From Acidobacteriota bacterium (GTDB taxonomy: Bacteria > Acidobacteriota > Blastocatellia > Pyrinomonadales > Pyrinomonadaceae): a stretch of DNA of 6,133 nt. The position numbers were made by a program, and so were the translations under genes. Positions 1 to 6,006 of this stretch are shown in pieces. Each line of letters opens with the position of its first letter. Positions within the stretch are counted from its first letter, which is position 1. The notes below the pieces were generated by a model that was not told the DNA's origin, ran no database searches, and saw only the letters and a list, made by a program, of their open reading frames with translations. The stretch lies in assembly GCA_013140875.1 (NCBI GenBank), contig JABFSB010000499.1:1-6133 (forward strand). The letters run 5' to 3'.

Positions 1-167
1 TTCTTGGCGTGCCCAGGCTGGTCGGTAACTTTTCGTCCGAGGTAATTTCGTCAACGACCTGGTATCCGCCTAGATATGACTACGTCCACGGCCTGAAAGG
101 CGGAGCGATCGCTGTCGGGATAAATGTCGGTTTCAATCTCGTACGCGAGTTTATCTGGAAGAAGTGA
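1..167 (+). CDS. 3' end of an unidentified protein gene (partial, 54 codons visible)
   Basis: An open frame enters at the left edge (first full codon at base 3) and stops at TGA 165-167. It encodes a C-terminal tail of 54 residues. The tail has an aromatic stretch (TTWYPPRYDYVHGLKGG), then a glycine-spaced, hydrophobic segment (AIAVGINVGFNLVREF), and ends in WKK. The alternating small and hydrophobic residues could form an outer-membrane beta strand or a short membrane-associated segment, but that is a guess. I do not recognise the family. The frame is supported by the lack of stops up to the edge, by protein-like composition and by the 42-nt gap to the next gene on the same strand. A minus-strand open frame at 80-274 overlaps it and looks like a shadow. 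Confidence 0.6.
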   Translation, partial: LGVPRLVGNFSSEVISSTTWYPPRYDYVHGLKGGAIAVGINVGFNLVREFIWKK

Positions 168-195
168 CGGGGCGGTCCGGCGGACAATACAGTTT

Positions 196-201
196 TAGAA
201 T
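196..201 (+). promoter_or_regulatory. -10-like box (TAGAAT) just upstream of threonine synthase
   Basis: TAGAAT ends 8 nt before the ATG at 210, so transcription would begin at or within about 2 nt of the start codon. No Shine-Dalgarno is visible between the box and the ATG, which fits a leaderless mRNA. No convincing -35 hexamer lies 16-18 nt upstream. The same box and spacing recur at two other genes in the window, which is the main reason to report it. Confidence 0.4.
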
Positions 202-209
202 AATAATCT

Positions 210-1376
210 ATGAACGTCACGCATCTTGAATGTGCCTTGTGCGGCCTGCGCCACGAAGCGGGCGTGCTCCACAATCTTTGCGTCGAGTGCGGAAAACCGC
301 TTCTCGTCCGTTACGACCTCGCGAAGGCGTCGCAAACACTGACAAAAGAGTCACTTAGCGGAGGAAATTCTTCGCTTTGGCGATATCGCGAAGTGTTGCC
401 TGTTGACGACGCGGCGAATATCGTCAGCTTTGGTGAAGGCTGGACGCCTTTGCTAAAGGCCGAAAAATTGGCTTCGCGGCTCACCGTCGGGCTTCATCTT
501 TACATCAAGGACGAAGGACAGAATCCGACACAAAGCTTTAAGGCCCGCGGCATGACGGCGGCCATTTCAATGGCAAAGGAGTTAGGAGTAAAAAAGGTCG
601 CGGTCCCTTCGGCCGGAAATGCGGCGGGTGCGATGGCCGCTTATGCCGCGCGTGCCGGCATTGAAGCCTTTATTTTCATGCCGCTCGACACGCCGAAGGC
701 GAACGTGATCGAATGCCGGCAGACCGGGGCCAACGTTACTCTCATCGACGGACTAATAACCGATTGCGGCAAGATCGTCGCCGAGCGAAAGGCTGCGGAA
801 GGCTGGTTCGACGTTTCTACATTGAAGGAGCCTTATCGCGTCGAAGGCAAAAAAACGATGGGCTATGAACTGGCCGAGCAGTTCGATTGGAAGCTTCCCG
901 ACGTGATCGTTTATCCGACCGGCGGCGGCACCGGCTTGATCGGGATGTGGAAGGCTTTCGACGAAATGGAAGCGATGGGCTGGATCGGGCCGGGCCGGCC
1001 GCGAATGGTCAGCGTTCAATCGGCAACCTGTGCCCCGATCGTGAGGGCCTTCGAGGCCGGCGACAGATTTGCCGAAGAGTTTGAGAACGCCTCGACCGTT
1101 GCCTCCGGGCTTCGTGTACCAAAGGCGATCGGTGATTTTCTGATCCTTGACGCTATCCGCGCGTCCGGCGGTACCGCTATCGCGGTGCCCGACGAAGACC
1201 TTGTTGCCGCCGTCGCCGAGATCGGGGCCGCCGAAGGCATCTTCACAGCTCCCGAAGGGGCCGCCTGCCTGCCTGCACTGCGGCAAATGATCGAAGATGC
1301 AGCCGTCTCCGAGGGCGAGCGGGTCGTACTTTTCAATACCGGTGCCGGCGTAAAATATCTCGAAGCCCTTCAATAA
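210..1376 (+). CDS. thrC: Threonine synthase (PLP-dependent)
   Basis: This 388-residue protein should convert O-phosphohomoserine to threonine plus phosphate (EC 4.2.3.1), the last step of threonine synthesis, in the cytoplasm. It begins with a zinc-ribbon-like knuckle (C8-x2-C11 and C24-x2-C27), as in many threonine synthases of this class. Then come GEGWTPL (75-81), the PLP-lysine motif NPTQSFKARG (Schiff-base lysine K111), the asparagine loop SAGNAAGA (134-141), EPYRVEGKKTMGYEL (207-221), the glycine-rich phosphate loop PTGGGTGLIG (236-245), and NTGAGVKYLEAL near the end. The length is normal and no core motif is missing. The start at 210 is chosen because the zinc knuckle begins only seven residues later and no better start precedes it. 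It lies 42 nt after an unknown gene and converges with the isomerase gene after a 2-nt gap. A related fold-type II PLP enzyme such as threonine dehydratase is less likely, given the zinc knuckle and the phosphate-substrate loop. Confidence 0.93.
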   Translation: MNVTHLECALCGLRHEAGVLHNLCVECGKPLLVRYDLAKASQTLTKESLSGGNSSLWRYREVLPVDDAANIVSFGEGWTPLLKAEKLASRLTVGLHLYIKDEGQNPTQSFKARGMTAAISMAKELGVKKVAVPSAGNAAGAMAAYAARAGIEAFIFMPLDTPKANVIECRQTGANVTLIDGLITDCGKIVAERKAAEGWFDVSTLKEPYRVEGKKTMGYELAEQFDWKLPDVIVYPTGGGTGLIGMWKAFDEMEAMGWIGPGRPRMVSVQSATCAPIVRAFEAGDRFAEEFENASTVASGLRVPKAIGDFLILDAIRASGGTAIAVPDEDLVAAVAEIGAAEGIFTAPEGAACLPALRQMIEDAAVSEGERVVLFNTGAGVKYLEALQ

Positions 1377-1378
1377 CG

Positions 1379-3075
1379 CTAACTCACGACGTCAAGAAGC
1401 CGGTCGAGGCCGGCACGAACATCGCCCGCAATGTGGACGCGAAGAGCTCGGCGTCCGCGATCGAGCAGCACCTGAAAATCGCCGCGGGCCTGGGCCGCCT
1501 TTACTATGCCGAAAGTATATTTCTGGCCAGGCACCGGAAGATCGACCGCGTCGTCTGAAGTTATCTGCAGAAAAACGCCGTTATTTGCTCCGCCCTTATA
1601 GGCCTGGCCGGTGGAATGCAGGAAACGCGGGCCGAAGCCCAGGCACGTCGCGACCGTGTAATGTTCGAACACGTGGCCGCGAATTGCTTGCAAGACATCC
1701 TCGTGTTCCTGGTCCATTTCAATATAGGCAAGTATCGCGAAATAATCGTTCTCGCCAAGATTCCACAGGTGCGATTCGATAAAACCGGCGAGCGATTTTT
1801 CATCCGCGGCATTGGTCATCTCGGCGGCATATTCGGGCGTAGTGAACAATGAAATTCCGTCGTCGGTAAAGAAAGGCTCGTCCGGCGGAAGCGATCCGGT
1901 CTGTTCATACGCTTCGGTGATCTTTCTTGCCTCGACCTTAGCCGATTCGACATCCGGCTGGTTGAACGGATTGATGCCCATGATCGCCCCGGCGACGGCG
2001 GTGGCAAATTCCCAACGAAAAAATTCCTGGGCAACGCTGTAATTGTCCGACAGTTCGATGTTGATCATCGGATGTCCGGCGTCGACGATATCGGCCAGGT
2101 CGGCCTGCGTGTCCTCGTCGATCTTCGCCCCTTTAACCGTGAAGTTAACAAAAATGCGATCGTCGCCGTACATATCGGCCGGGTTCAGGCTTTCGCGGTC
2201 GACCGGGATGATCGAGATGCCGTTCTTGCCGGTGGATTCGGCGATTAGCTGTTCGAGCCAGGCGCCCAGATCGTAAAATTCCGGCGGTGTGAATATCGTG
2301 AGCTTGTCCCGACCTTCACGATGGCAAACGCCGAGTATCGTGCCCAAAATCGTTCCCGGATTTTCGGCCGGATTGCTTGCCTTGCATGAACGGACCATCG
2401 ATTCGGCGCTCTTCAGCAGTTTTTCGACATCCAGGTCCATCGCCGCGGCCGCGGTCAGTCCGAATGCGGAAAGGGCAGAGAACCGCCCGCCGATCTCCGG
2501 CTTGCCGAACATGATCTTGCGAAATCCGTCGTCTTCCGCGACCTTTTGCATCTTCGAGCCGGGATCGGTGATGGCAATAAATTGCTTGCCCGCACTTTCC
2601 GGTCCGACGGCTTTGGCAACGCGGTCGAAAAAATATTGCTTGAAGCAGTTCGGCTCAAGCGTCGTGCCGCTTTTGCTGGCCACGATGAAAAGCGTTTTGG
2701 CGAGATCAGCTTGCTCTCCGTCGTAATTACCTGTGCCGGAACGGTCGAGTCGAGAATGTGAAAATTGTTTGCCCCGAACGTCATTGCCAAAACCTCGGGG
2801 CAAAGCGATGAGCCGCCCATGCCCATAAGCAGCGTGTGGGTGAAACCAGCCGCCTCCAGGTCTTCTTTTAGAGCACGATAAGTTTCGACGTTGCCGAGCT
2901 CTTCTTCGACGACGGTCAGCCAGCCAAGCCATTTGGCTTCGTCCTCGCCGGTCCAAACCGACGCGTCTTTATCCCATATGCGAGCTATTCGTTTCTCTTC
3001 GATCGTTTTTTGAATTTCGGCTCGGTATGACTGCTTGAGCTTATCGGACAGCGTGTGCGTCATCAGGTTCGACAT
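1379..3075 (-). CDS. pgi: Glucose-6-phosphate isomerase, reading frame broken once near 2710
   Basis: The enzyme interconverts glucose 6-phosphate and fructose 6-phosphate (EC 5.3.1.9) in glycolysis and gluconeogenesis. Two overlapping frames together make one full protein of about 565 residues. Residues 1-122 are read from ATG 3073-3075 and the remaining 443 from the frame starting at base 2710. In the joined protein I see MGMGGSSL (84-91), the phosphate-binding SKSGTTLEPN (134-143), TDPGSK (170-175), GGRFS with the active-site arginine (R198), EQLIAESTGK with the catalytic glutamate (E280), RWEFATAVAG, NPFNQPDV and HSTGQAYKGG (candidate H487 and K494). The sequence resembles the isomerase half of bifunctional transaldolase/isomerase proteins, here without a transaldolase part. 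All catalytic motifs are intact on both sides of the break and no second lesion is visible. This suggests a sequencing error or a very recent mutation rather than an old pseudogene. The start at 3075 is supported by the promoter placed 8 nt upstream; the ATG at 3063 is an alternative. Confidence 0.88.
2708..2713 (-). other. Frameshift point within the isomerase gene
   Basis: On the minus strand the sequence reads GAG AGC AAG CTG ATC TCG, which gives ESKLIS. The family needs something like ESK-x-DLAKT. Adding one G after AAG gives GAG AGC AAG GCT GAT CTC GCC, or ESKADLA, and joins directly to AKTLFIVASKSGTT. One G (a C on the plus strand, at 2710/2711) is therefore missing. The site is not a long homopolymer and has no XXXYYYZ slippery motif, so programmed slippage is unlikely. 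Confidence 0.8.
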
Positions 3076-3083
3076 AGAACGCT

Positions 3084-3110
3084 AATCTATCACACGTCGG
3101 TAATTGTCAA
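3084..3110 (-). promoter_or_regulatory. Sigma-70-type promoter for the isomerase gene
   Basis: On the minus strand a perfect -35 (TTGACA, 3105-3110) is followed after 15 nt by an extended -10 (TGA then TAGATT, 3084-3089). The 15-nt spacer is short, but the TGn extension can compensate. The -10 ends 8 nt before the ATG at 3075, so the transcript would have almost no leader. No Shine-Dalgarno is present upstream of this ATG. Confidence 0.6.
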
Positions 3111-3142
3111 AAGCAGGTTAAGGCGTGATTTCACAAAGAATT

Positions 3143-3151
3143 TGCTAGAAT
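3143..3151 (+). promoter_or_regulatory. Extended -10 box (TGC-TAGAAT) for the TPR-nitrilase operon
   Basis: TG at 3143-3144, one base, then TAGAAT at 3146-3151 form an extended -10 that ends 7 nt before the ATG at 3159. No good -35 is visible at the usual distance, which is tolerated by extended -10 promoters. No Shine-Dalgarno precedes the ATG. Together with the isomerase promoter it fills the 83-bp divergent intergenic region. Confidence 0.5.
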
Positions 3152-3158
3152 TCCGGCT

Positions 3159-4064
3159 ATGAAACAGATCGGATTTGTTTTTCTTCTCTGCATCGGACTG
3201 TTTGGGTTCGCACACGCGCAAAAATGCCCGGAAACGGCGACCGAGGTTAAACCGGTTCTTTCGGACGACACAAGGAAAAATTACGAAGCACAATTGTCGA
3301 ATGAGCGGACGGATTATTACATCAACCCCGACGATGCAAATCGAGCGGTTTGGTTCGGCCGTCGGACAGCTTATTTAGGGGAATACAAGACGGCCATCAA
3401 GATCTACAGCGATGGAATAAAAGCGAATCCGCAATACGCCGAGCTATACCGTCATCGCGGCCATCGGTACATAACTCTTCGCTGTTTTGATGACGCGGTC
3501 AGCGATTTTGAAAAGGCCGCGAAATTGATCAAAGGTAAGCCGGACCAGGTTGAGCCTGACGGCCAGCCGAACGCGAAGAACATTCCGACCAGTACGCTGC
3601 AATCGAATATCTGGTATCACCTCGGCCTTGCATATTACCTCAAAGGCGATTTCAAAAAGGCCCTCGCGGCCTACAAAGAGTGCCAAAAAGTTTCGAAGAA
3701 CAACGACATGCGCGTCGCGACCGCGTATTGGCATTACATGACGCTGCGGCGGCTGGGTAAGGAAAAAGCAGCTAAAGCTGTTCTCGAACCGTTCGCCGGT
3801 GAGATCGAGCTAATCGAAAACACCGATTACCTTAAATTGATAAAGCTGAACCGCGGCGAAGTAAAAGCCGAGGACCTTCTCTCAACTATCCGCGGCGACG
3901 CAAACACGCTCGGTTCCGCTTCGCTTGGCTACGGCATCGGGAATTATTTTCTTTACAACGGCGATAAGGAAAAAGCCGTGACCATTTTCAAAAAAATAAG
4001 CGCAGGCGATCAATGGGCGAGTTTTGGCTTCATCGCCGCAGAGGCGGAATTAAAGAGGCTATAG
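3159..4064 (+). CDS. Exported tetratricopeptide-repeat (TPR) protein
   Basis: A 301-residue protein with a clear N-terminal signal peptide: positive start (MK), hydrophobic core (about residues 4-17) and an AHA|Q cleavage site after residue 20. It should therefore act outside the cytoplasmic membrane. TPR-like helix pairs are visible at about residues 58-91 (RRTAYLGEYKTAIKIYSDGIKANP), 92-125 (RGHRYITLRCFDDAVSDFEKAAKL), 149-182 (YHLGLAYYLKGDFKKALAAYKECQ), 184-215 (weaker), and about 252-285 (GNYFLYNGDKEKAVTIFKKI). A linker of roughly 22 residues rich in Pro, Asn and Gln separates the second and third. TPRs form protein-binding scaffolds; the partner cannot be told from the sequence. I see no enzymatic domain. 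The start at 3159 is fixed by the signal peptide. The stop codon directly touches the nitrilase start, so both are probably on one mRNA. Confidence 0.85.
   Translation: MKQIGFVFLLCIGLFGFAHAQKCPETATEVKPVLSDDTRKNYEAQLSNERTDYYINPDDANRAVWFGRRTAYLGEYKTAIKIYSDGIKANPQYAELYRHRGHRYITLRCFDDAVSDFEKAAKLIKGKPDQVEPDGQPNAKNIPTSTLQSNIWYHLGLAYYLKGDFKKALAAYKECQKVSKNNDMRVATAYWHYMTLRRLGKEKAAKAVLEPFAGEIELIENTDYLKLIKLNRGEVKAEDLLSTIRGDANTLGSASLGYGIGNYFLYNGDKEKAVTIFKKISAGDQWASFGFIAAEAELKRL
4055..4058 (+). promoter_or_regulatory. Shine-Dalgarno (GAGG) for the nitrilase gene
   Basis: GAGG, within AAAGAGG, lies 6 nt before the ATG at 4065, inside the last codons of the TPR gene. It supports that start. It also contrasts with the three promoter-proximal genes of the window, which lack such a site. 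Confidence 0.6.
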
Positions 4065-5012
4065 ATGGACGAACTAACAATTGCTCTTGCTCAGATCTCG
4101 CCGGTTTGGTTTGACCGGAAAGCTACGCTTAAAAAGGTTTGCGCGACGATCGCGGACGCGGCTTCGAAAGGTGCTCGGCTCGTGTGTTTTGGAGAAGCCT
4201 GCGTACCCGGATATCCTTTCTGGCTTGAATATTCGCGGGAGACGGCGTTCAATTCGGCATTTCACAAAGCGTTTCACGCCGAGTACGTAAATCAGGCGGT
4301 ATGCATCGAGGAAGGCGATCTGACGCCGGTTTGCGAACTGGCCCGGAATTCGAAGATCGCCGTTTATCTCGGAGTCCTGGAACGCCCGCCCGATCGCGGC
4401 GGCAAGAGCGTTTACGCGTCGCTTGTTTACATCGACACCGAGGGCAGCATCGGCTCGGTCCATCGCAAGCTCGTGCCGACTTACGACGAGCGGCTAACGT
4501 GGGCAGCCGGTGACGGCAACGGGTTGCGTACACATAAGCTTGAACGTTTTACCGTTGGTGGCCTGAACTGCTGGGAAAACTGGATGCCCCTGGCGCGAAC
4601 ATCGCTTTACGCTCAGGGCGAAGACCTCCACGTCGCCGTCTGGCCGGGCAGCGAGCGAAACACCAAGGACATCACGCGTTTTATCGCAAGAGAATCGCGG
4701 TCGTGTGTTGCTTCCGTCTCATCGCTAATGCGGAAAAGCGATCTTCCGTCGCATCTGCCGGGCATCGAAACCGTTATCGAGAACGCTCCCGAATTTCTTG
4801 CCAACGGCGGTTCCTGCATCGCGGGGCCCGACGGCGAATGGGTGATCGAACCGTTCTGCAACGAAGAAAAGCTTCTTATCGCAACGATCGATCACAAAAA
4901 AGTGCGCGAAGAGCGTCAGAATTTCGACCCCGTCGGCCACTATTCGCGTCCCGATGTTCTCGAACTTAACGTCAATCGAAAACGTCAAACAACCGCCCGG
5001 TTTAACGACTAG
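4065..5012 (+). CDS. Nitrilase / carbon-nitrogen hydrolase family protein
   Basis: This 315-residue protein carries the complete nitrilase-superfamily triad. The glutamate is E44 (FGEACVPGYP), the lysine K135 (HRKLVPTYDERLTW) and the nucleophile cysteine C169 (GGLNCWENWMPLAR). The accessory glutamate E142 (DERL) is also present. The CWENWMP and HRKLVPT-x-x-ERL-x-W signatures are those of the true nitrilase branch (nitrile to carboxylic acid plus ammonia, EC 3.5.5.-) rather than of amidase or carbamoylase branches. The substrate cannot be deduced. No signal peptide is seen, so it should be cytoplasmic, probably as an oligomer as is usual for the family. The gene starts immediately after the TPR stop codon (TAG-ATG) with a GAGG ribosome site. 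A repeat element begins four bases after its stop. Length is typical and nothing appears truncated. Confidence 0.88.
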   Translation: MDELTIALAQISPVWFDRKATLKKVCATIADAASKGARLVCFGEACVPGYPFWLEYSRETAFNSAFHKAFHAEYVNQAVCIEEGDLTPVCELARNSKIAVYLGVLERPPDRGGKSVYASLVYIDTEGSIGSVHRKLVPTYDERLTWAAGDGNGLRTHKLERFTVGGLNCWENWMPLARTSLYAQGEDLHVAVWPGSERNTKDITRFIARESRSCVASVSSLMRKSDLPSHLPGIETVIENAPEFLANGGSCIAGPDGEWVIEPFCNEEKLLIATIDHKKVREERQNFDPVGHYSRPDVLELNVNRKRQTTARFND

Positions 5013-5019
5013 CTCTCGT

Positions 5020-5067
5020 CGGACCGCAAGCGTCCCGCTTGCGAGTTCGCGAAGCGAACTATCTGAC
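5020..5067 (+). repeat. REP end A1 (left type, two tandem hairpins)
   Basis: Hairpin 1 is GCAAGCG (5026-5032), loop TCC, CGCTTGC (5036-5042). After one G comes hairpin 2: AGTTCGC (5044-5050), loop GAA, GCGAACT (5054-5060). Both stems are perfect 7-bp with 3-nt loops. GGAC at 5021-5024 precedes the first hairpin. The 48-nt end recurs at 5213-5260 and 6009-6056. Confidence 0.85.
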
Positions 5068-5154
5068 TCTAGCTGCCGTGAACGTTAAGGACAGGTGAGT
5101 CGGTAGCAAACCGGCGCGGGTGATGGTCTGAGTTGATTCCTGCCGGGCGCGGTT

Positions 5155-5198
5155 ACGCCGCTTGGCGGCGTCGCAAGCGGGACGCTCGCGGTCCGACG
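5155..5198 (-). repeat. REP end B1 (right type, two tandem hairpins)
   Basis: Read on the plus strand: inner hairpin ACGCCGC (5155-5161), loop TTG, GCGGCGT (5165-5171), perfect 7 bp. After one C comes the outer hairpin GCAAGCG (5173-5179), loop GGA, CGCTCGC (5183-5189), with one A-C mismatch. It closes with GGTCCGACG (5190-5198), the inverted copy of the start of A1. Confidence 0.8.
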
Positions 5199-5212
5199 AA
5201 AATAGCCTGCTA

Positions 5213-5260
5213 CGGACCGCAAGCGTCCCGCTTGCGAGTTCGCGAAGCGAACTGCCTGAC
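5213..5260 (+). repeat. REP end A2 (left type)
   Basis: Matches A1 at all but two of 48 positions. Hairpin 1 is 5219-5225 with 5229-5235; hairpin 2 is 5237-5243 with 5247-5253. Both stems are perfect. It lacks the CGT that precedes A1, so the conserved part seems to start at CGGACC. Confidence 0.85.
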
Positions 5261-5339
5261 GTAAAATGGAAGGAGGCTAGAAAAGCGAATTCGTCTCCCA
5301 ACCGGACATCCGAGAGTTGATTAGTCGTAGACGCAACTG

Positions 5340-5383
5340 ACGCCGCTTGGCGGCGTCGCAAGCGGGACGCTTGCGGTCCGACG
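5340..5383 (-). repeat. REP end B2 (right type)
   Basis: Inner hairpin 5340-5346 with 5350-5356 (loop TTG) and outer hairpin 5358-5364 with 5368-5374 (loop GGA), both perfect. Bases 5356-5383 are the exact reverse complement of 5017-5044 in A1 (28 of 28). It lies directly upstream of the RAYT start codon. Confidence 0.85.
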
Positions 5384-5396
5384 AAATAGAACATTT

Positions 5397-5996
5397 ATGG
5401 AATGGAACCCGAAAAAACCCGGTATGGCCCGTGGCTGGTATCATCGCGGACGGATGCAGCACTTCGATCCGGGTGAGACCAATCAGTTCATTACGTTTCG
5501 CTTATTCGATTCCGTGCCTGAGAAGCTCATCCGGCGTTGGGAGTCGCGAATAGATCCCGACGATCCCGCGACTGCCGCCGAGTATCGCAAGAAAATCGAG
5601 CGTTTCCTCGACCGTGGATACGGCGAATGCTATCTTCGCCAAGCGGCTGTCGCCAAACTGGTTCGGGACAGTTTGTACTTTCACGATGGCAAGAAACACC
5701 ACCTTATATGCTGGGTGATCATGCCCAACCACGTCCACGTACTTCTGCGCCCGCTAGCCAATGTCGACCTTGCGGAGGTGATGCATTCGATCAAATCTTA
5801 CACCGCGCACGAAGCGAATAAGTTACTTAGGAGATCGGGCCAGTTCTGGCAGCACGAGTCTTTCGACCGCTACATTAGAAACACGCAGCATTTTCATAAC
5901 GTAATTCGTTATATCGAAAGAAACCCGGTCAAAGCGCGATTGTGCAAAGAGCCTGCGGATTGGCCGTTCTCAAGTGCGTCTAAGGTCATCGTATGA
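5397..5996 (+). CDS. REP-associated tyrosine transposase (RAYT, HUH/Y1 superfamily)
   Basis: The 199-residue protein belongs to the Y1 transposases (IS200-like fold) that cut single-stranded DNA at hairpins through a tyrosine. Seen in it are an N-terminal GWYHRGRMQHFDP and FITFRL block (13-36), an acidic and basic linker (49-75), the metal-binding HxH in WVIMPNHVHVLL (H112 and H114), an IKSYTAHEAN helix (132-141), FWQHESFDRYIRN (150-162), YIERNPVKA (172-180) and DWPFSSA (188-194) near the end. The last two blocks are typical of RAYTs. The best candidate nucleophile is Y159 in DRYIR. Related proteins often have a tyrosine two residues before the Asp-Arg pair, where this one has S155, so its activity should be judged with care. 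The ATG at 5424 (M10, at MARGWYHRG) is a plausible alternative start because the family block begins there. The frame is intact and flanked tightly by REP ends. Confidence 0.88.
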   Translation: MEWNPKKPGMARGWYHRGRMQHFDPGETNQFITFRLFDSVPEKLIRRWESRIDPDDPATAAEYRKKIERFLDRGYGECYLRQAAVAKLVRDSLYFHDGKKHHLICWVIMPNHVHVLLRPLANVDLAEVMHSIKSYTAHEANKLLRRSGQFWQHESFDRYIRNTQHFHNVIRYIERNPVKARLCKEPADWPFSSASKVIV

Positions 5997-6006
5997 TGTC
6001 GCCCCG

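Larger units (their letters stand above)
5017..5198. repeat. REPIN-like unit 1 (two inverted REP ends, 182 bp)
   Basis: The left end (5017-5067) and right end (5155-5198) face each other as inverted repeats; the outer 28 nt match except for one base (5187). Between them lie 87 nt (5068-5154) with no convincing ORF. The first 127 nt of the unit (from 5018) recur at 6007-6133. The unit starts four bases after the nitrilase stop codon, so its hairpins would be in the 3' untranslated part of that operon's mRNA. Confidence 0.75.
5213..5383. repeat. REPIN-like unit 2 (171 bp)
   Basis: Left end 5213-5260 and right end 5340-5383 enclose 79 nt (5261-5339). That interior differs from unit 1 but shares short islands with it in the same order, such as AACCGG and GAGTTGATT, so it is probably a diverged relative. 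Fourteen nt separate it from unit 1. Both right ends are followed by a similar GAAATAG-like flank. The RAYT gene starts 13 nt after its right end. Confidence 0.7.

Noticed and set aside
168..209. Small inverted repeat GTCC-GGC-GGAC (176-186) after the first gene, as a terminator
   Set aside because: Only a 4-bp stem and no run of T directly after it; too weak to call.
753..1373. 206-residue open frame on the minus strand inside threonine synthase
   Set aside because: It lies entirely within a gene whose motifs are complete, and its translation has no recognisable motif. It is a shadow of GC-rich coding sequence.
2700..2725. Programmed ribosomal frameshift in the isomerase gene
   Set aside because: No slippery heptamer and no reason for regulated slippage in this enzyme; a missing base explains the pattern more simply.
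2289..2726. 145-residue plus-strand open frame inside the isomerase gene
   Set aside because: Antisense to a well-supported coding region, serine- and proline-rich with no recognisable domain, and no ribosome site.
5020..5060. A1 hairpins as an intrinsic terminator of the nitrilase operon
   Set aside because: The stems could slow RNA polymerase, but no T-tract follows and the same structure recurs elsewhere, so it is better explained as a REP end.
5018..5260. Repeats as a CRISPR array
   Set aside because: Repeat ends are in both orientations with unequal 79- and 87-nt interiors, and no cas gene is present. The double hairpins fit REP elements.
5277..5462. Short open frames across the REP units (5059-5394, 5277-5462 on minus, 5347-5553 on plus)
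   Set aside because: They are translations of repeat hairpins or antisense to the RAYT, with low-complexity Arg/Ala-rich products.
5397..5996. RAYT plus flanking repeats as a complete insertion sequence
   Set aside because: The ends flanking the gene (B2 and A3) belong to separate composite units and no target-site duplication is evident, so a classical IS is not supported.
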